The notes below the pieces were generated by a model. It saw only the letters and a list, made by a program, of their open reading frames with translations, made no database searches and was not told the DNA's origin. 39,322 nucleotides of DNA from Clostridium sp. AM30-24 (lineage in GTDB: Bacteria > Bacillota > Clostridia > Lachnospirales > Lachnospiraceae), in the NCBI RefSeq assembly GCF_003480435.1, contig NZ_QUJB01000024.1:1-39322 (forward strand), read 5' to 3'. Shown here one piece after another: positions 24,441 through 33,426 of this stretch; within the stretch, counting starts at the first letter, position 1, and each line of letters starts with the position of its first letter. The translations under genes were made by a program, and so were the position numbers.

Positions 24441-27290
24441 ATGCCGAAGCAATATATAAAAATACGAGGTGCCAATGAGCACAACTTAAAAAATATTTCC
24501 CTGGATATCCCAAGAAATGAGCTGGTGGTCCTGACCGGACTTTCCGGATCGGGAAAATCCTCCCTGGCATTTGATACGATCTACGCGGAGGGACAGAGAC
24601 GCTATATGGAGTCTCTGTCCTCCTATGCGCGTCAGTTCTTAGGCCAGATGGAAAAGCCGGATGTTGAGAGCATCGAGGGACTTTCCCCGGCGATCTCCAT
24701 CGACCAGAAATCCACGAACCGCAACCCGCGTTCCACCGTGGGAACTGTGACGGAGATCTACGACTATATGCGTCTTCTGTACGCGAGGATCGGTATCCCC
24801 CACTGCCCGAAGTGCGGCAGGGAGATCCGGAAACAGACCGTGGACCAGATGGTGGACCAGATCATGACACTGCCGGAGCGGACGAAAATCCAGCTTTTAG
24901 CGCCAATGGTCCGCGGAAGAAAAGGACGTCATGAGAAGGTTCTGGAACAGGCGAAACGCAGCGGTTACGTCCGTGTGATGATCGACGGAAATCTACATGA
25001 GCTGTCAGAAGAAATCACGCTGGAGAAGAATATCAAGCACAATATCGAGATCGTTGTGGACCGTCTCGTTGTGAAGTCTGGGATCGAGAAACGTCTGACG
25101 GACTCCATCGAGACTGTGATGAAGCTGTCTGATGGTCTGATGATCGTGGACGTGACGGGCGGCGAGCCGATCAACTTCAGCCAGAGCTTTTCCTGCCCGG
25201 ACTGCGGGATCAGCATCGAGGAGGTGGAGCCGCGAAGCTTCTCCTTCAATAACCCGTTCGGCGCCTGCCCGGACTGTTTCGGTCTGGGATATAAGATGGA
25301 ATTTGATGAAGATCTGATGATCCCGGATAAGTCCTTGAGTATCAATGAGGGAGCAATCGTCGTTCTCGGCTGGCAGTCCTGCGCGAAGCCGGGAAGCTTT
25401 TCAAGGGCGATCTTAGATGCCCTGGCGGCAGAGTATCACTTTGATCTTGATACTCCGTTCAAAGATTATCCGAAGGAGATCCATGATATCCTGATCTACG
25501 GAACCGGCGGAAAGGAAGTAAAGGTCCACTATACAGGACAGAGGGGAACCGGTGTTTATGACGTGGCCTTTGAGGGTCTGATCGAGAACGTAAACCGCCG
25601 TTACCGGGAGACATTCTCCCAGGCCAGCAAGGCAGAGTACGAGAGCTTTATGCGGATCACACCGTGTACCACCTGTCATGGACAGCGTTTAAAGCAGTCT
25701 TCTCTGGCGGTGACGGTAGGTGGGCTGAATATTTACGAGGCTACGAATATGTCCATCGTAAAATTCAGGGAGTTTATCGATGATCTGAAGCTATCTGAGA
25801 TGCAGAAGATGATCGGTGAACAGATTTTGAAGGAAATCCGGGCGAGGATCAGCTTCCTGATCGATGTGGGACTGGATTATCTGTCCTTATCCCGGGCGAC
25901 GGGTACCCTTTCCGGCGGCGAGGCACAGCGAATCCGTCTGGCGACCCAGATCGGCTCCGGACTTGTGGGGGTTGCCTATATCCTTGATGAGCCGAGTATC
26001 GGACTGCACCAGAGAGATAACGATAAGCTGTTGAAAACGCTGGAACATCTTCGGGATCTCGGAAACAGTGTGATCGTCGTGGAACACGATGAGGATACGA
26101 TGCGGGCGGCGGACTGTATCGTGGATATCGGTCCGGGGGCCGGGGAACACGGCGGAAATGTGGTCGCTGTGGGAACGGCAGCCCAGATCATGAAGTGTAA
26201 AGAATCGATCACCGGTGCGTATTTGAGCGGCCGGATCAAAATTCCGGTGCCGAAGGAGAGAAGAAACCCCACAGGCTGGATCAAAATCCGTGGCGCGAGG
26301 GAGAATAACCTGAAAAATATCGATGTGGATGTGCCGCTTGGAATTATGACCTGCGTGACCGGTGTGTCAGGATCGGGAAAGAGCTCCCTGATCAACGAGA
26401 TCCTCTATAAGGCGCTGGCGAAAAAACTGAACCGCGCCCGGACGATCCCGGGAGACCACGACGGAATCGACGGCGTGGAACAGCTGGATAAGATCATCGC
26501 TATCGACCAGTCTCCGATCGGAAGAACTCCGCGATCGAATCCGGCGACCTACACCGGTGTGTTTGACCTGATCCGTGATCTATTCGCAGCGACCACCGAC
26601 GCGAAGGCGAAGGGATACTCAAAGGGACGGTTCAGCTTCAATGTAAAGGGCGGCCGATGCGAGGCCTGCAGCGGTGACGGAATCATCAAGATCGAAATGC
26701 ATTTCCTGCCGGACGTCTATGTGCCCTGTGAGGTCTGCGGCGGAAAGCGGTACAACCGTGAGACTCTGGAAGTGAAGTATAAGGGAAAGAGCATTTACGA
26801 TGTTCTGAACATGACCGTGGAGGAGGCGTTAAAGTTCTTTGAGAACGTGCCGTCTATCGCGAGAAAGATTGCGACATTGAACGATGTGGGACTTTCCTAT
26901 ATCCGTCTCGGACAGCCCTCGACGGAGCTTTCCGGCGGAGAGGCGCAGCGGATCAAACTCGCCACAGAGCTTTCCAGACGCGGAACCGGAAAAACAATCT
27001 ATATCCTCGATGAGCCGACGACAGGACTCCACTTCGCGGATGTCCATAAGCTGGTGGAGATCTTAAGAAAGCTTTCCGAAGGTGGAAATACGGTGGTTGT
27101 GATCGAGCACAATCTGGATGTGATCAAGACCGCGGATTATATTATCGATATGGGACCGGAAGGCGGAGACCGCGGCGGTACCGTGATCGCGAAGGGAACG
27201 CCGGAGGAGATCGTGAAGGTTCCGGAGTCCTATACGGGGCAGTATGTCAAGAGGTATCTTGAGAACGGAGATACCGGTTTAGACGAGTAA
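24441..27290 (+). CDS. uvrA: excinuclease ABC subunit A
   Basis: A 949-residue damage-recognition ATPase of nucleotide excision repair; it works with UvrB and UvrC. The two ABC halves each have Walker A ([13 protein letters not shown] near residue 33 and [13 protein letters not shown] near 640), LSGGEAQRI signatures, and Walker B ([13 protein letters not shown] and [13 protein letters not shown]). Two zinc modules are complete: CPDC...CPDC near residues 250-280 and CEAC...CEVC near 735-765. [15 protein letters not shown] is a conserved interaction region. AGAGGAGA supports the ATG at 24441; the upstream ATG at 24420 has no site. A LexA box over the -35 marks it as an SOS gene. It is probably monocistronic. 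Confidence 0.97.
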   Translation: MPKQYIKIRGANEHNLKNISLDIPRNELVVLTGLSGSGKSSLAFDTIYAEGQRRYMESLSSYARQFLGQMEKPDVESIEGLSPAISIDQKSTNRNPRSTVGTVTEIYDYMRLLYARIGIPHCPKCGREIRKQTVDQMVDQIMTLPERTKIQLLAPMVRGRKGRHEKVLEQAKRSGYVRVMIDGNLHELSEEITLEKNIKHNIEIVVDRLVVKSGIEKRLTDSIETVMKLSDGLMIVDVTGGEPINFSQSFSCPDCGISIEEVEPRSFSFNNPFGACPDCFGLGYKMEFDEDLMIPDKSLSINEGAIVVLGWQSCAKPGSFSRAILDALAAEYHFDLDTPFKDYPKEIHDILIYGTGGKEVKVHYTGQRGTGVYDVAFEGLIENVNRRYRETFSQASKAEYESFMRITPCTTCHGQRLKQSSLAVTVGGLNIYEATNMSIVKFREFIDDLKLSEMQKMIGEQILKEIRARISFLIDVGLDYLSLSRATGTLSGGEAQRIRLATQIGSGLVGVAYILDEPSIGLHQRDNDKLLKTLEHLRDLGNSVIVVEHDEDTMRAADCIVDIGPGAGEHGGNVVAVGTAAQIMKCKESITGAYLSGRIKIPVPKERRNPTGWIKIRGARENNLKNIDVDVPLGIMTCVTGVSGSGKSSLINEILYKALAKKLNRARTIPGDHDGIDGVEQLDKIIAIDQSPIGRTPRSNPATYTGVFDLIRDLFAATTDAKAKGYSKGRFSFNVKGGRCEACSGDGIIKIEMHFLPDVYVPCEVCGGKRYNRETLEVKYKGKSIYDVLNMTVEEALKFFENVPSIARKIATLNDVGLSYIRLGQPSTELSGGEAQRIKLATELSRRGTGKTIYILDEPTTGLHFADVHKLVEILRKLSEGGNTVVVIEHNLDVIKTADYIIDMGPEGGDRGGTVIAKGTPEEIVKVPESYTGQYVKRYLENGDTGLDE

Positions 27291-27315
27291 AAAAATGAAA
27301 GTTTCGAATCATCAC

Positions 27316-27344
27316 TTGGAATACTTCCGGCAGTATGCTATACT
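27316..27344 (+). promoter_or_regulatory. promoter of iadA
   Basis: TTGGAA, a 17-base spacer, and TATACT preceded by TGC (extended -10). Confidence 0.7.
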
Positions 27345-27363
27345 GAAACAATAAGAAAAACAT

Positions 27364-27447
27364 AAATGCCCGACAGTAATTTCCATTACAGTTCATCCAT
27401 GCTCTGGTTTGGCTGACCTGTAACTAATTTTCCGCTGCCGGGCAGTT
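27364..27447 (+). promoter_or_regulatory. structured leader of iadA
   Basis: TGCCCGACAG near the start pairs with CTGCCGGGCA at the end (9 of 10), enclosing TTACAG with CTGTAA. The 3' strand contains GCCGGGCAGTTAT (27437-27449), which recurs exactly in the guaA leader at 28957-28969, where it also closes a hairpin. No known riboswitch was matched. Confidence 0.4.
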
Positions 27448-27482
27448 ATGTAAAACAGGGATCACACAGGAGGAATAAGCCC

Positions 27483-28631
27483 ATGCTGTTAGTAAAAAAC
27501 GCAAAAGTTTACGCACCGGAATATCTCGGAGTGAAGGATATCCTGATCGCCGGAGGAAGGATCGAAAGAATTGCGGATCATCTGCCGGAATATGAGGGAT
27601 GTGAAGTAATCGACGGAACCGGAAAGATCGTGACTCCGGGTATTATCGACCGCCACGTCCATGTGACCGGAGGCGGTGGAGAGGGAAGCTTCCACACTCA
27701 GGCACCGCAGGTCCAGCTATCCAGCCTGATCAAGGGTGGTGTGACAACTGTACTTGGACTTTTGGGAACTGACGGAATCAGCAGAAGTGTGGAGAATCTT
27801 TTAGCAAAGGTAAAAGCGTTAAAAGAAGAGGGAATTTCCGCCTATGCGATCTGCGGAGCCTATGGTTATCCGAGTACGACCGTGACCGGAAGTGTCAGCA
27901 AGGACATCATGTTTATCGATGAGATCCTTGGAGTGAAGCTTGCGATCTCCGATCACCGTGCGCCGAATATCACGACAGAGGAACTGATCCGTCTGGCCAG
28001 TGATGTCCGCACCGCAGGAATGCTGAGTGGAAAACCTGGATTTATCTGCCTTCATATGGGCGGAGACAAGAGAGCATTGAAACCGGTATTTGAGGCATTA
28101 GAGCGCACCTCGATCCCGCCGAAAACATTTCAGCCGACTCACGTGGGACGCAACGCGAACCTCTTAGAGGATGCGTTTAAGTTCGCGAAGATGGGCGGAA
28201 CGATCGACCTCACCTGTGGGGAATCTGAAAGCAAGTTCCACTCTGTTGCAGATGCTGTCAAGAAAGCGAAAAAAGAAGGAGTTCCAATGGAGAAGGTGAC
28301 CATGAGCTCCGACGGACAGGGAAGCTGGTCTAACTATGATGCAGAAGGAAAACTTGTGGAGATCGGTGTTTCCGATGTGGATACGATCTACCGTCAGATC
28401 GTCTACATGGTAAAAGAAGAAAATATGGATTTGGAGGAACTTCTGGCTCTCGGAACTAAGAATCCGGCGATGGCTCTGGAATTATATCCGAAAAAGGGTG
28501 CTGTGAAGGAAGAAAGTGATGCGGATATCCTGATCATGAATGAAGATCTCTCTCTTGATACGGTGATCGCTATGGGCGTGCCTATGATGAGAGACGGGAA
28601 AATCCTTAAAAAGGGAACGTATGAGAAATAA
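27483..28631 (+). CDS. iadA: beta-aspartyl-peptidase (isoaspartyl dipeptidase)
   Basis: A 382-residue amidohydrolase of normal IadA length. It cleaves isoaspartyl dipeptides left by damaged proteins. The HxH metal pair is in GIIDRHVHVTGGGGEGSFHT near residues 58-60, and the catalytic aspartate is in MSSDGQGSWS near residue 280. GAYGYPSTTVTGSV and QPTHVGRN are IadA-type blocks. A GGAGG site sits upstream. It has its own promoter and a structured leader, and is separated from guaA by an 89-bp repeat. Confidence 0.93.
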   Translation: MLLVKNAKVYAPEYLGVKDILIAGGRIERIADHLPEYEGCEVIDGTGKIVTPGIIDRHVHVTGGGGEGSFHTQAPQVQLSSLIKGGVTTVLGLLGTDGISRSVENLLAKVKALKEEGISAYAICGAYGYPSTTVTGSVSKDIMFIDEILGVKLAISDHRAPNITTEELIRLASDVRTAGMLSGKPGFICLHMGGDKRALKPVFEALERTSIPPKTFQPTHVGRNANLLEDAFKFAKMGGTIDLTCGESESKFHSVADAVKKAKKEGVPMEKVTMSSDGQGSWSNYDAEGKLVEIGVSDVDTIYRQIVYMVKEENMDLEELLALGTKNPAMALELYPKKGAVKEESDADILIMNEDLSLDTVIAMGVPMMRDGKILKKGTYEK

Positions 28632-28687
28632 TGTTGCTGCCTGCACGAGGTGCAAATGTGCATGACTATGTACAGGAACCTTCATAC

Positions 28688-28776
28688 GTTACAGTACACG
28701 GGCACTCCATGCCCGCGCACTGTAACAGGATTTTGCCGATGCTTCGCATTCCGAATCGGCAAAATCCACTACCACC
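28688..28776 (-). repeat. 89-bp two-hairpin intergenic repeat, copy B
   Basis: Identical to the reverse complement of 20459-20547 over 89 bases. It lies 57 bases after the iadA stop and carries the same two hairpins. A further hairpin, GGAATTTTC with GAAAATTCC, follows at about 28789-28812. Identity of both copies suggests recent spread or gene conversion. Confidence 0.95.
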
Positions 28777-28868
28777 ACTGTATTGTACGGAATTTTCAGT
28801 TCAGAAAATTCCTACCCGAGTACAGTAACCTTCATACTTATTAAAGTACAGGTTTTGAGGGAAAGCAC

Positions 28869-28897
28869 TTGCCAAGTTTCTATGAATCCCTTATAAT
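28869..28897 (+). promoter_or_regulatory. promoter of guaA
   Basis: TTGCCA, a 17-base spacer, and TATAAT. A leader of about 100 bases follows, with the hairpin CCGGCA...TGCCGG at 28927-28961. Confidence 0.75.
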
Positions 28898-29004
28898 TAG
28901 TTCCAAATAGGAAAATTTATATCTGTCCGGCATTCCGGCACAAATCGATGCGGATTGCCGGGCAGTTATCAAGAAGTACATGCACATATTTCAGGAGGCA
29001 CCCG

Positions 29005-30549
29005 ATGAATCAGGAAAAAATTATTGTTATCGACTTCGGCGGCCAGTACAATCAGCTGGTTGCCCGTCGTGTCCGTGAATGCCATGTATACTGTGAGATC
29101 TACTCCTACCGGACTCCGATCGAACAGATCAAGGCAATGAATCCGAAAGGAATCATCTTAACCGGAGGTCCGAACAGCGTTTATGAGGAAGGTGCTGCTA
29201 CATGCAGCAAGGAACTGTTTGAGATGGGCGTTCCGGTACTCGGACTCTGCTACGGCGCGCAGCTGATGTCCCACGTTCTCGGCGGACATGTATGCAAGGC
29301 ACCGGTTCGTGAGTACGGCAAGATCGAAGTGACTGTGGATAAGACAAGCAAGCTTTTCGGAGATGTATCCGAGAAGACGATCTGCTGGATGAGCCACAAT
29401 GACTACATCGAGAAAGAAGCACCTGGATTCAGAATCGTCGCACATACTCCGGACTGTCCGGTTGCAGCCGCTGAGTGCGAGGAGAAGAAATTATATGCGA
29501 TCCAGTTCCATCCGGAAGTTCTTCATACTCAGGAAGGTACAAAGATGCTCCATAACTTCATCTATGAAGTCTGTGGATGTGCCGGAACATGGAAGATGGA
29601 CGCATTTGTTGAAAACAGCATCAAAGCGATCCGCGAGAAAGTTGGAAATGGAAAAGTTCTCTGCGCGTTATCCGGTGGAGTTGACTCTTCTGTTGCAGCC
29701 GTTATGCTCGCAAAGGCAGTTGGCGACCAGCTCACCTGTGTATTCGTTGATCACGGTCTTCTCCGTAAGAATGAAGGCGACGAGGTCGAGGAAGTATTTG
29801 GACCGAATGGCCCGTACGATCTGCACTTTATCCGCGTAAACGCACAGCAGCGTTTCTACGATAAATTAGCAGGCGTTGAGGAGCCGGAGAGAAAGAGAAA
29901 GATCATCGGTGAGGAGTTTATCCGTGTATTCGAGGAAGAAGCAAAGAAGATCGGTGCTGTTGATTTCCTTGTACAGGGAACGATTTATCCGGACGTTGTA
30001 GAGAGTGGTCTCGGCGGAGAATCTGCAGTGATCAAATCCCACCACAATGTCGGAGGCCTTCCGGATTATGTTGATTTCAAAGAGATCATTGAGCCGCTCC
30101 GCGACCTCTTCAAAGACGAGGTCCGTAAGGCCGGTCTTGAGCTCGGAATTCCGGAAAAGCTCGTATACCGCCAGCCGTTCCCGGGTCCGGGACTTGGTAT
30201 CCGTATTATCGGCGCCGTAACACCGGAGAAAGTAAAGATGGTACAGGAAGCTGACGCAATCTACCGCGAAGAGATCGCCAAAGCCGGTCTCGACCGCAGC
30301 ATCGGTCAGTACTTTGCAGCACTGACTAATATGCGCTCCGTAGGCGTTATGGGTGATGAGAGAACCTACGACTACGCGATTGCCCTGCGAGCTGTAAACA
30401 CCATCGACTTTATGACTGCCGAGGCCGCTGAGATTCCGTGGGAAGTTCTCGGAACCGTTGCCAGCCGTATCGTAAACGAAGTACCGCATGTTAACCGCGT
30501 ACTCTATGACTGCACAGGGAAGCCGCCGGCTACGATTGAGTTTGAATAA
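29005..30549 (+). CDS. guaA: GMP synthase (glutamine-hydrolysing)
   Basis: A 514-residue enzyme that converts XMP, ATP and glutamine to GMP. The glutaminase domain has Cys82 (VLGLCYGAQ) and the His-Glu pair of QFHPEVLHT near residue 170. The ATP-pyrophosphatase domain has the P-loop [13 protein letters not shown] near residue 222, and the C-terminal dimer domain ends [14 protein letters not shown] is six bases before the ATG at 29005; the frame upstream to 28948 has no site. The last codons (GAGTTTGAATAA) form the left attachment site of the mobile element that follows, and the protein sequence is intact. Confidence 0.97.
   Translation: MNQEKIIVIDFGGQYNQLVARRVRECHVYCEIYSYRTPIEQIKAMNPKGIILTGGPNSVYEEGAATCSKELFEMGVPVLGLCYGAQLMSHVLGGHVCKAPVREYGKIEVTVDKTSKLFGDVSEKTICWMSHNDYIEKEAPGFRIVAHTPDCPVAAAECEEKKLYAIQFHPEVLHTQEGTKMLHNFIYEVCGCAGTWKMDAFVENSIKAIREKVGNGKVLCALSGGVDSSVAAVMLAKAVGDQLTCVFVDHGLLRKNEGDEVEEVFGPNGPYDLHFIRVNAQQRFYDKLAGVEEPERKRKIIGEEFIRVFEEEAKKIGAVDFLVQGTIYPDVVESGLGGESAVIKSHHNVGGLPDYVDFKEIIEPLRDLFKDEVRKAGLELGIPEKLVYRQPFPGPGLGIRIIGAVTPEKVKMVQEADAIYREEIAKAGLDRSIGQYFAALTNMRSVGVMGDERTYDYAIALRAVNTIDFMTAEAAEIPWEVLGTVASRIVNEVPHVNRVLYDCTGKPPATIEFE
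30538..30548 (+). other. attL core, left attachment site in guaA
   Basis: GAGTTTGAATA at the last codons of guaA; it is repeated exactly at 39268-39278. The core includes the first two bases of the guaA stop codon, so integration keeps the protein unchanged. Confidence 0.75.
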
Positions 30550-30609
30550 ATCGAGTTGCTTAAAAAAGCCAGTGTTTATGCGGGTTTCAGCGATTTCGAT
30601 TAGTCTTTT

Positions 30610-30627
30610 GATAACAAATTGATAACA
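30610..30627 (+). repeat. left-end repeat GATAACAAATTGATAACA
   Basis: Matches 39150-39167 at 17 of 18 bases in the same orientation, 62 bases inside the left core. Each unit is itself two GATAACA half-sites. It is a candidate arm-type binding site for the integrase or Xis. Confidence 0.65.
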
Positions 30628-30746
30628 GTCATAGCAAGTGCCATTATTCTTGTTATCCAGTGGTTTATGGGTAACGGAACAATTAACAGGTGGCTTGCAG
30701 ACTAAAGTTCGGAGCTTGGCTCTGAACAAATTCCATATTATAAACT

Positions 30747-30789
30747 AAGCCCTTAGCTGTGGTTAATAACCATAGTTAAGGGCTTTTTT
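30747..30789 (+). terminator. strong terminator at the left end of the element
   Basis: AAGCCCTTA and TAAGGGCTT pair with inner TGGTT/AACCA around AAT, followed by T6 on the plus strand. It would stop read-through from guaA into the element, and could also end the minus-strand repressor transcript. Confidence 0.85.
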
Positions 30790-30841
30790 GTCGTTGCCAA
30801 AGCATCTGTAGGGAGCTGCCAGTGGCAGGTCCTGTAGGTGC

Positions 30842-31372
30842 TTATTTATCTTTCAAGTGGTCTTTGAATGCTTCCACGAGAGCGTCACTTAATTCCTGTG
30901 ATGGAACTTTTGCCCAACGCTGTGTGGTGTCGAACTCTGGATAATGGTAACGCCAGTTATCGTATTCTTCTCTGTTGATTTCTTCGGAAGATAGCTTGTC
31001 TGCCTGTTCTTTCCAAGCATACAGCATTTTGAGGAGTTCATATGCTTCTCTGCCTTTGTCCTTGTTGACCTTTAAGCATACCTCTCCGTCTGCTTCACTG
31101 ACAGTAAGACCGTAAATATCTTCAAGGGTAAACAGAGTGTGCATAAGACCGATATAGCTGTCTATGTCAGGAACATCAAGAGCCTGTGGAGAAACATCAA
31201 GCACCTGTGCCAATGCATTTGTAAGGTCTGCTTTCGGTTTGCGTGTACCAGTTTCGTACTGTGCCAAACGCACATCAGCACTCTTTTCTGGAAAACCGAT
31301 TGCTGTACCGAGATACTTTTGTGTCATACCACGCATTAGTCTGAAAAAATGTATTCTTTCGCTGATAGCCAT
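30842..31372 (-). CDS. XRE-family repressor of the mobile element
   Basis: A 176-residue protein. The N-terminal helix-turn-helix spans residues 5-62 (IHFFRLMRGMTQKYLGTAIG, then RLAQYETGTRKPKADLTNAL), the Cro/C1 type. The C-terminal ~100 residues are acidic and unlike a peptidase domain, so it is not an obvious LexA/CI-type self-cleaving repressor. It is divergent from xis-int, with AAAGGAG upstream. The intergenic region has four or five related sites overlapping both promoters, so it probably represses excision genes and itself. Confidence 0.85.
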   Translation of the reverse strand: MAISERIHFFRLMRGMTQKYLGTAIGFPEKSADVRLAQYETGTRKPKADLTNALAQVLDVSPQALDVPDIDSYIGLMHTLFTLEDIYGLTVSEADGEVCLKVNKDKGREAYELLKMLYAWKEQADKLSSEEINREEYDNWRYHYPEFDTTQRWAKVPSQELSDALVEAFKDHLKDK

Positions 31373-31404
31373 AATGATACGCTCCTTTTATATTTAGTGA
31401 AATA

Positions 31405-31434
31405 AGTATAGCAGAAATGTTTAGTGGAAGTCAA
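31405..31434 (-). promoter_or_regulatory. promoter of the XRE repressor
   Basis: On the minus strand: TTGACT, an 18-base spacer, and TATACT. A copy of the ATGTTTAGT-type motif lies in the spacer. Confidence 0.75.
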
Positions 31435-31477
31435 GAAAAACCGAAACAAAAATGTTTAATATTTTCTTTGCAACCAC

Positions 31478-31506
31478 TTGACAATAGCAAATATGTTTAG
31501 TAAAAT
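31478..31506 (+). promoter_or_regulatory. promoter of xis and int
   Basis: TTGACA, a 17-base spacer, and TAAAAT. The repeat ATATGTTTAG lies within the spacer, so a bound repressor would block it. The transcript has a leader of about 300 bases before xis. Confidence 0.8.
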
Positions 31507-31512
31507 AAATTA

Positions 31513-31820
31513 CGAATTAAACAAATATGCTTAATGCGACAACTGAATGACCGTCCGAAAAGCCAAACCGCCAAGACCTCGTCGGAGCAAGTTCCGTATC
31601 GTTCGCTTGTGTGCAAGCACAAAAGCTCATTCGCTGCACTGCTCCTCCTCTTCCCCAAAAGTCTCCGACTTTTCGGGAACCCCTATACGAGCGAGCGCCT
31701 GATGTACTGCGGTGCATTGGGACAGCACAGCGCCTGCCGACAAGCAGGAGTGCCTGTTGGAACTTTAACACGGAGAAAGCGGCAAGCAAAAAATTATTTT
31801 AAGAAAGGAAGAAAAAGGAT
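31513..31820 (+). other. long structured leader before xis
   Basis: No gene is credible here despite open frames on both strands. CCCcAAAAGTC and GACTTTTcGGG form a hairpin at 31653-31677 with a TCC loop. The region is GC-richer than the flanking promoter region and may hold an attenuator or other post-transcriptional control of xis-int. I cannot assign a known RNA family. Confidence 0.35.
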
Positions 31821-32009
31821 ATGGAAAACAGATTTATCCGAGCCGAAGATGTGGCTCAGGAACTAAACGTATCAAAACCTTATGCATATAAACTCATCAG
31901 ACAATTAAATGAGGAATTGAAAGCAAAGGGCTTTATTACGATTGCAGGGCGTGTAAATCGCCAGTATTTTTACGAAAGGCTCTACGGAGCAGGAAAGGGG
32001 GAAATGTAA
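31821..32009 (+). CDS. xis: excisionase (Xis-like helix-turn-helix protein)
   Basis: A 62-residue basic DNA-binding protein (RAEDVAQELNVSKPYAYKLI) of the MerR/excisionase type. Small proteins of this form directly precede the integrase in Tn916-like and related elements and direct excision. It ends at 32009, and the integrase ATG begins at 32010. AAGGAAG upstream serves as ribosome binding site. Confidence 0.8.
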   Translation: MENRFIRAEDVAQELNVSKPYAYKLIRQLNEELKAKGFITIAGRVNRQYFYERLYGAGKGEM

Positions 32010-33101
32010 ATGCCGGTATTTAAGAATGAAGATAACGGTACTTGGTATGTGATGGCAAGGTATGTGAACTGGAAAGGGGAACGCAAGCAGAAATGCAAGC
32101 GTGGCTTTGCTACCAAACGAGAAGCACAGGAATGGGAAAGAATGTTCAAATTGCAGACTTCTTCAGACCTTGATATGAGTTTTGAAGCCTTTACGGAGCT
32201 TTATATCAATGATGTGAAGAACCGTTTGAAGGAAAACACGTGGCTTACCAAAGAGCATATCATACGCACAAAGATACTTCCGTATTTCGGGAAACTGAAA
32301 ATCAGCGAGATTTCCACAAAGGAGATTATTACTTGGCAGAATGAAATGCTTGCCTATCGTGATGAGAAGAAAAAGCCTTATTCACAGACGTATCTGAAAA
32401 CGCTGCACAATCAGTTGTCCGCCATTTTCAATCACGCTGTCCGCTACTATGAACTGCGTTCCAATCCTGCGGCAAAGGTGGGAAATATGGGACGTGAGGA
32501 ACACAAGGAAATGCTGTTCTGGACAAAGGAAGAATACAAGAAATTCTCTTTTGAGATGATGGACAAGCCTGTTTCCTTTTATGCGTTTGAAATGCTTTAC
32601 TGGTGCGGTATCCGAGAGGGCGAGCTGTTAGCTTTGACTCCGGCAGATTTCAACTTTGATAAGGAAACAGTCACAATCAATAAATCCTATCAGCGTTTGA
32701 AAGGGCAGGATGTGATTACTTCTCCGAAAACGAAAAAGAGCAACCGCACGATTAAAATGCCGAAGTTTCTGTGTGAGGAAATGAAAGAATATCTCGGTAT
32801 GCTTTACGGATTGAAGAAGAAAGACCGTATCTTTACGGTGACGAAAAGCTATCTTCATCACGAGATGGACAGAGGGGCAAAGGCGGCAGGCGTGAAGCGT
32901 ATCCGCATTCACGATCTCCGTCACAGCCACATTTCACTCTTGATTGATATGGGCTTTTCTGCGGTGGCGATTGCTGACCGAGTTGGTCACGAAAGTATTG
33001 ATATTACTTATCAGTACGCACACCTCTTTCCGTCAAAGCAGATTGAGATGGCAGAAAAATTAGATGATTTAGGGAAAGGAGATTTTGAAAATGTCAGCTA
33101 A
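32010..33101 (+). CDS. int: tyrosine recombinase (integrase) of the element
   Basis: A 363-residue integrase. Residues 1-50 form the AP2-like arm-binding domain (FKNEDNGTWYVMARYVNWKG), 55-150 the SAM-like core-binding domain, and the rest the catalytic domain. Catalytic residues visible are Arg (WCGIREGELLAL, near 200), HxxR (HDLRHSH, His301 and Arg304), His327 (VGHES) and Tyr336 (YQYAH). It would recombine the GAGTTTGAATA cores at guaA. It starts immediately after the xis stop codon. Confidence 0.95.
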   Translation: MPVFKNEDNGTWYVMARYVNWKGERKQKCKRGFATKREAQEWERMFKLQTSSDLDMSFEAFTELYINDVKNRLKENTWLTKEHIIRTKILPYFGKLKISEISTKEIITWQNEMLAYRDEKKKPYSQTYLKTLHNQLSAIFNHAVRYYELRSNPAAKVGNMGREEHKEMLFWTKEEYKKFSFEMMDKPVSFYAFEMLYWCGIREGELLALTPADFNFDKETVTINKSYQRLKGQDVITSPKTKKSNRTIKMPKFLCEEMKEYLGMLYGLKKKDRIFTVTKSYLHHEMDRGAKAAGVKRIRIHDLRHSHISLLIDMGFSAVAIADRVGHESIDITYQYAHLFPSKQIEMAEKLDDLGKGDFENVS

Positions 33102-33426
33102 GAACAGAGATAACAAAAATCGTTGGAGGAATATCACAGTAGGGTTTCGAGTATCGCCCGAAGAAAACGAACTCATTAACAGAGCTGTAGCTCTATCAGG
33201 ATTGCCAAAACAGGAGTATTGTTACCGCCGTTGCTTAAATCAGGATGTGGTGGTACAGGGCAATCCGAGAGTGTATAAGGCGTTGAAAACGGAATTTGCC
33301 ACAGTCCTTGCGGAACTGAAAAGGATTGAAGCAGGAAAAGGTGTGGATGATGAACTGCTGAGTGTAATAGAACTGATTTCCATTATTCTCGGCGGTTTGA
33401 AAGGAGAGGATGCGAATGGAGAATAA
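33091..33426 (+). CDS. MobC-like mobilization accessory protein
   Basis: A 111-residue basic protein starting MSAKNRDNKNRWRNITVGFR, with a ribbon-helix-helix/MobC look (VSPEENELINRAVALSGLPK, then YCYRRCL). Such proteins help the relaxase bind oriT. The ATG at 33091 has AGGAG nine bases away, whereas the TTG at 33085 is too close to it. The start overlaps the integrase end by 11 bases. The MobC label is by resemblance and context; it is encoded apart from the relaxase. Confidence 0.6.
   Translation: MSAKNRDNKNRWRNITVGFRVSPEENELINRAVALSGLPKQEYCYRRCLNQDVVVQGNPRVYKALKTEFATVLAELKRIEAGKGVDDELLSVIELISIILGGLKGEDANGE

Larger units (their letters stand above)
31393..31536. promoter_or_regulatory. operator repeats in the repressor/xis control region
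   Basis: Related sequences recur in direct orientation: ATTTAGTGAAAT (about 31392), AATGTTTAGTGG (31416-31427), AATGTTTAATAT (31451-31462), ATATGTTTAGTA (31491-31502) and ATATGCTTAATG (31526-31537). Two of them sit inside the spacers of the opposing promoters. They are the likely binding sites of the XRE repressor. Confidence 0.65.

Noticed and set aside
31534..31866. 110-codon frame in the xis leader
   Set aside because: It runs in a different frame into xis, has no ribosome binding site at its start and shows no domain. The region looks like a structured leader.
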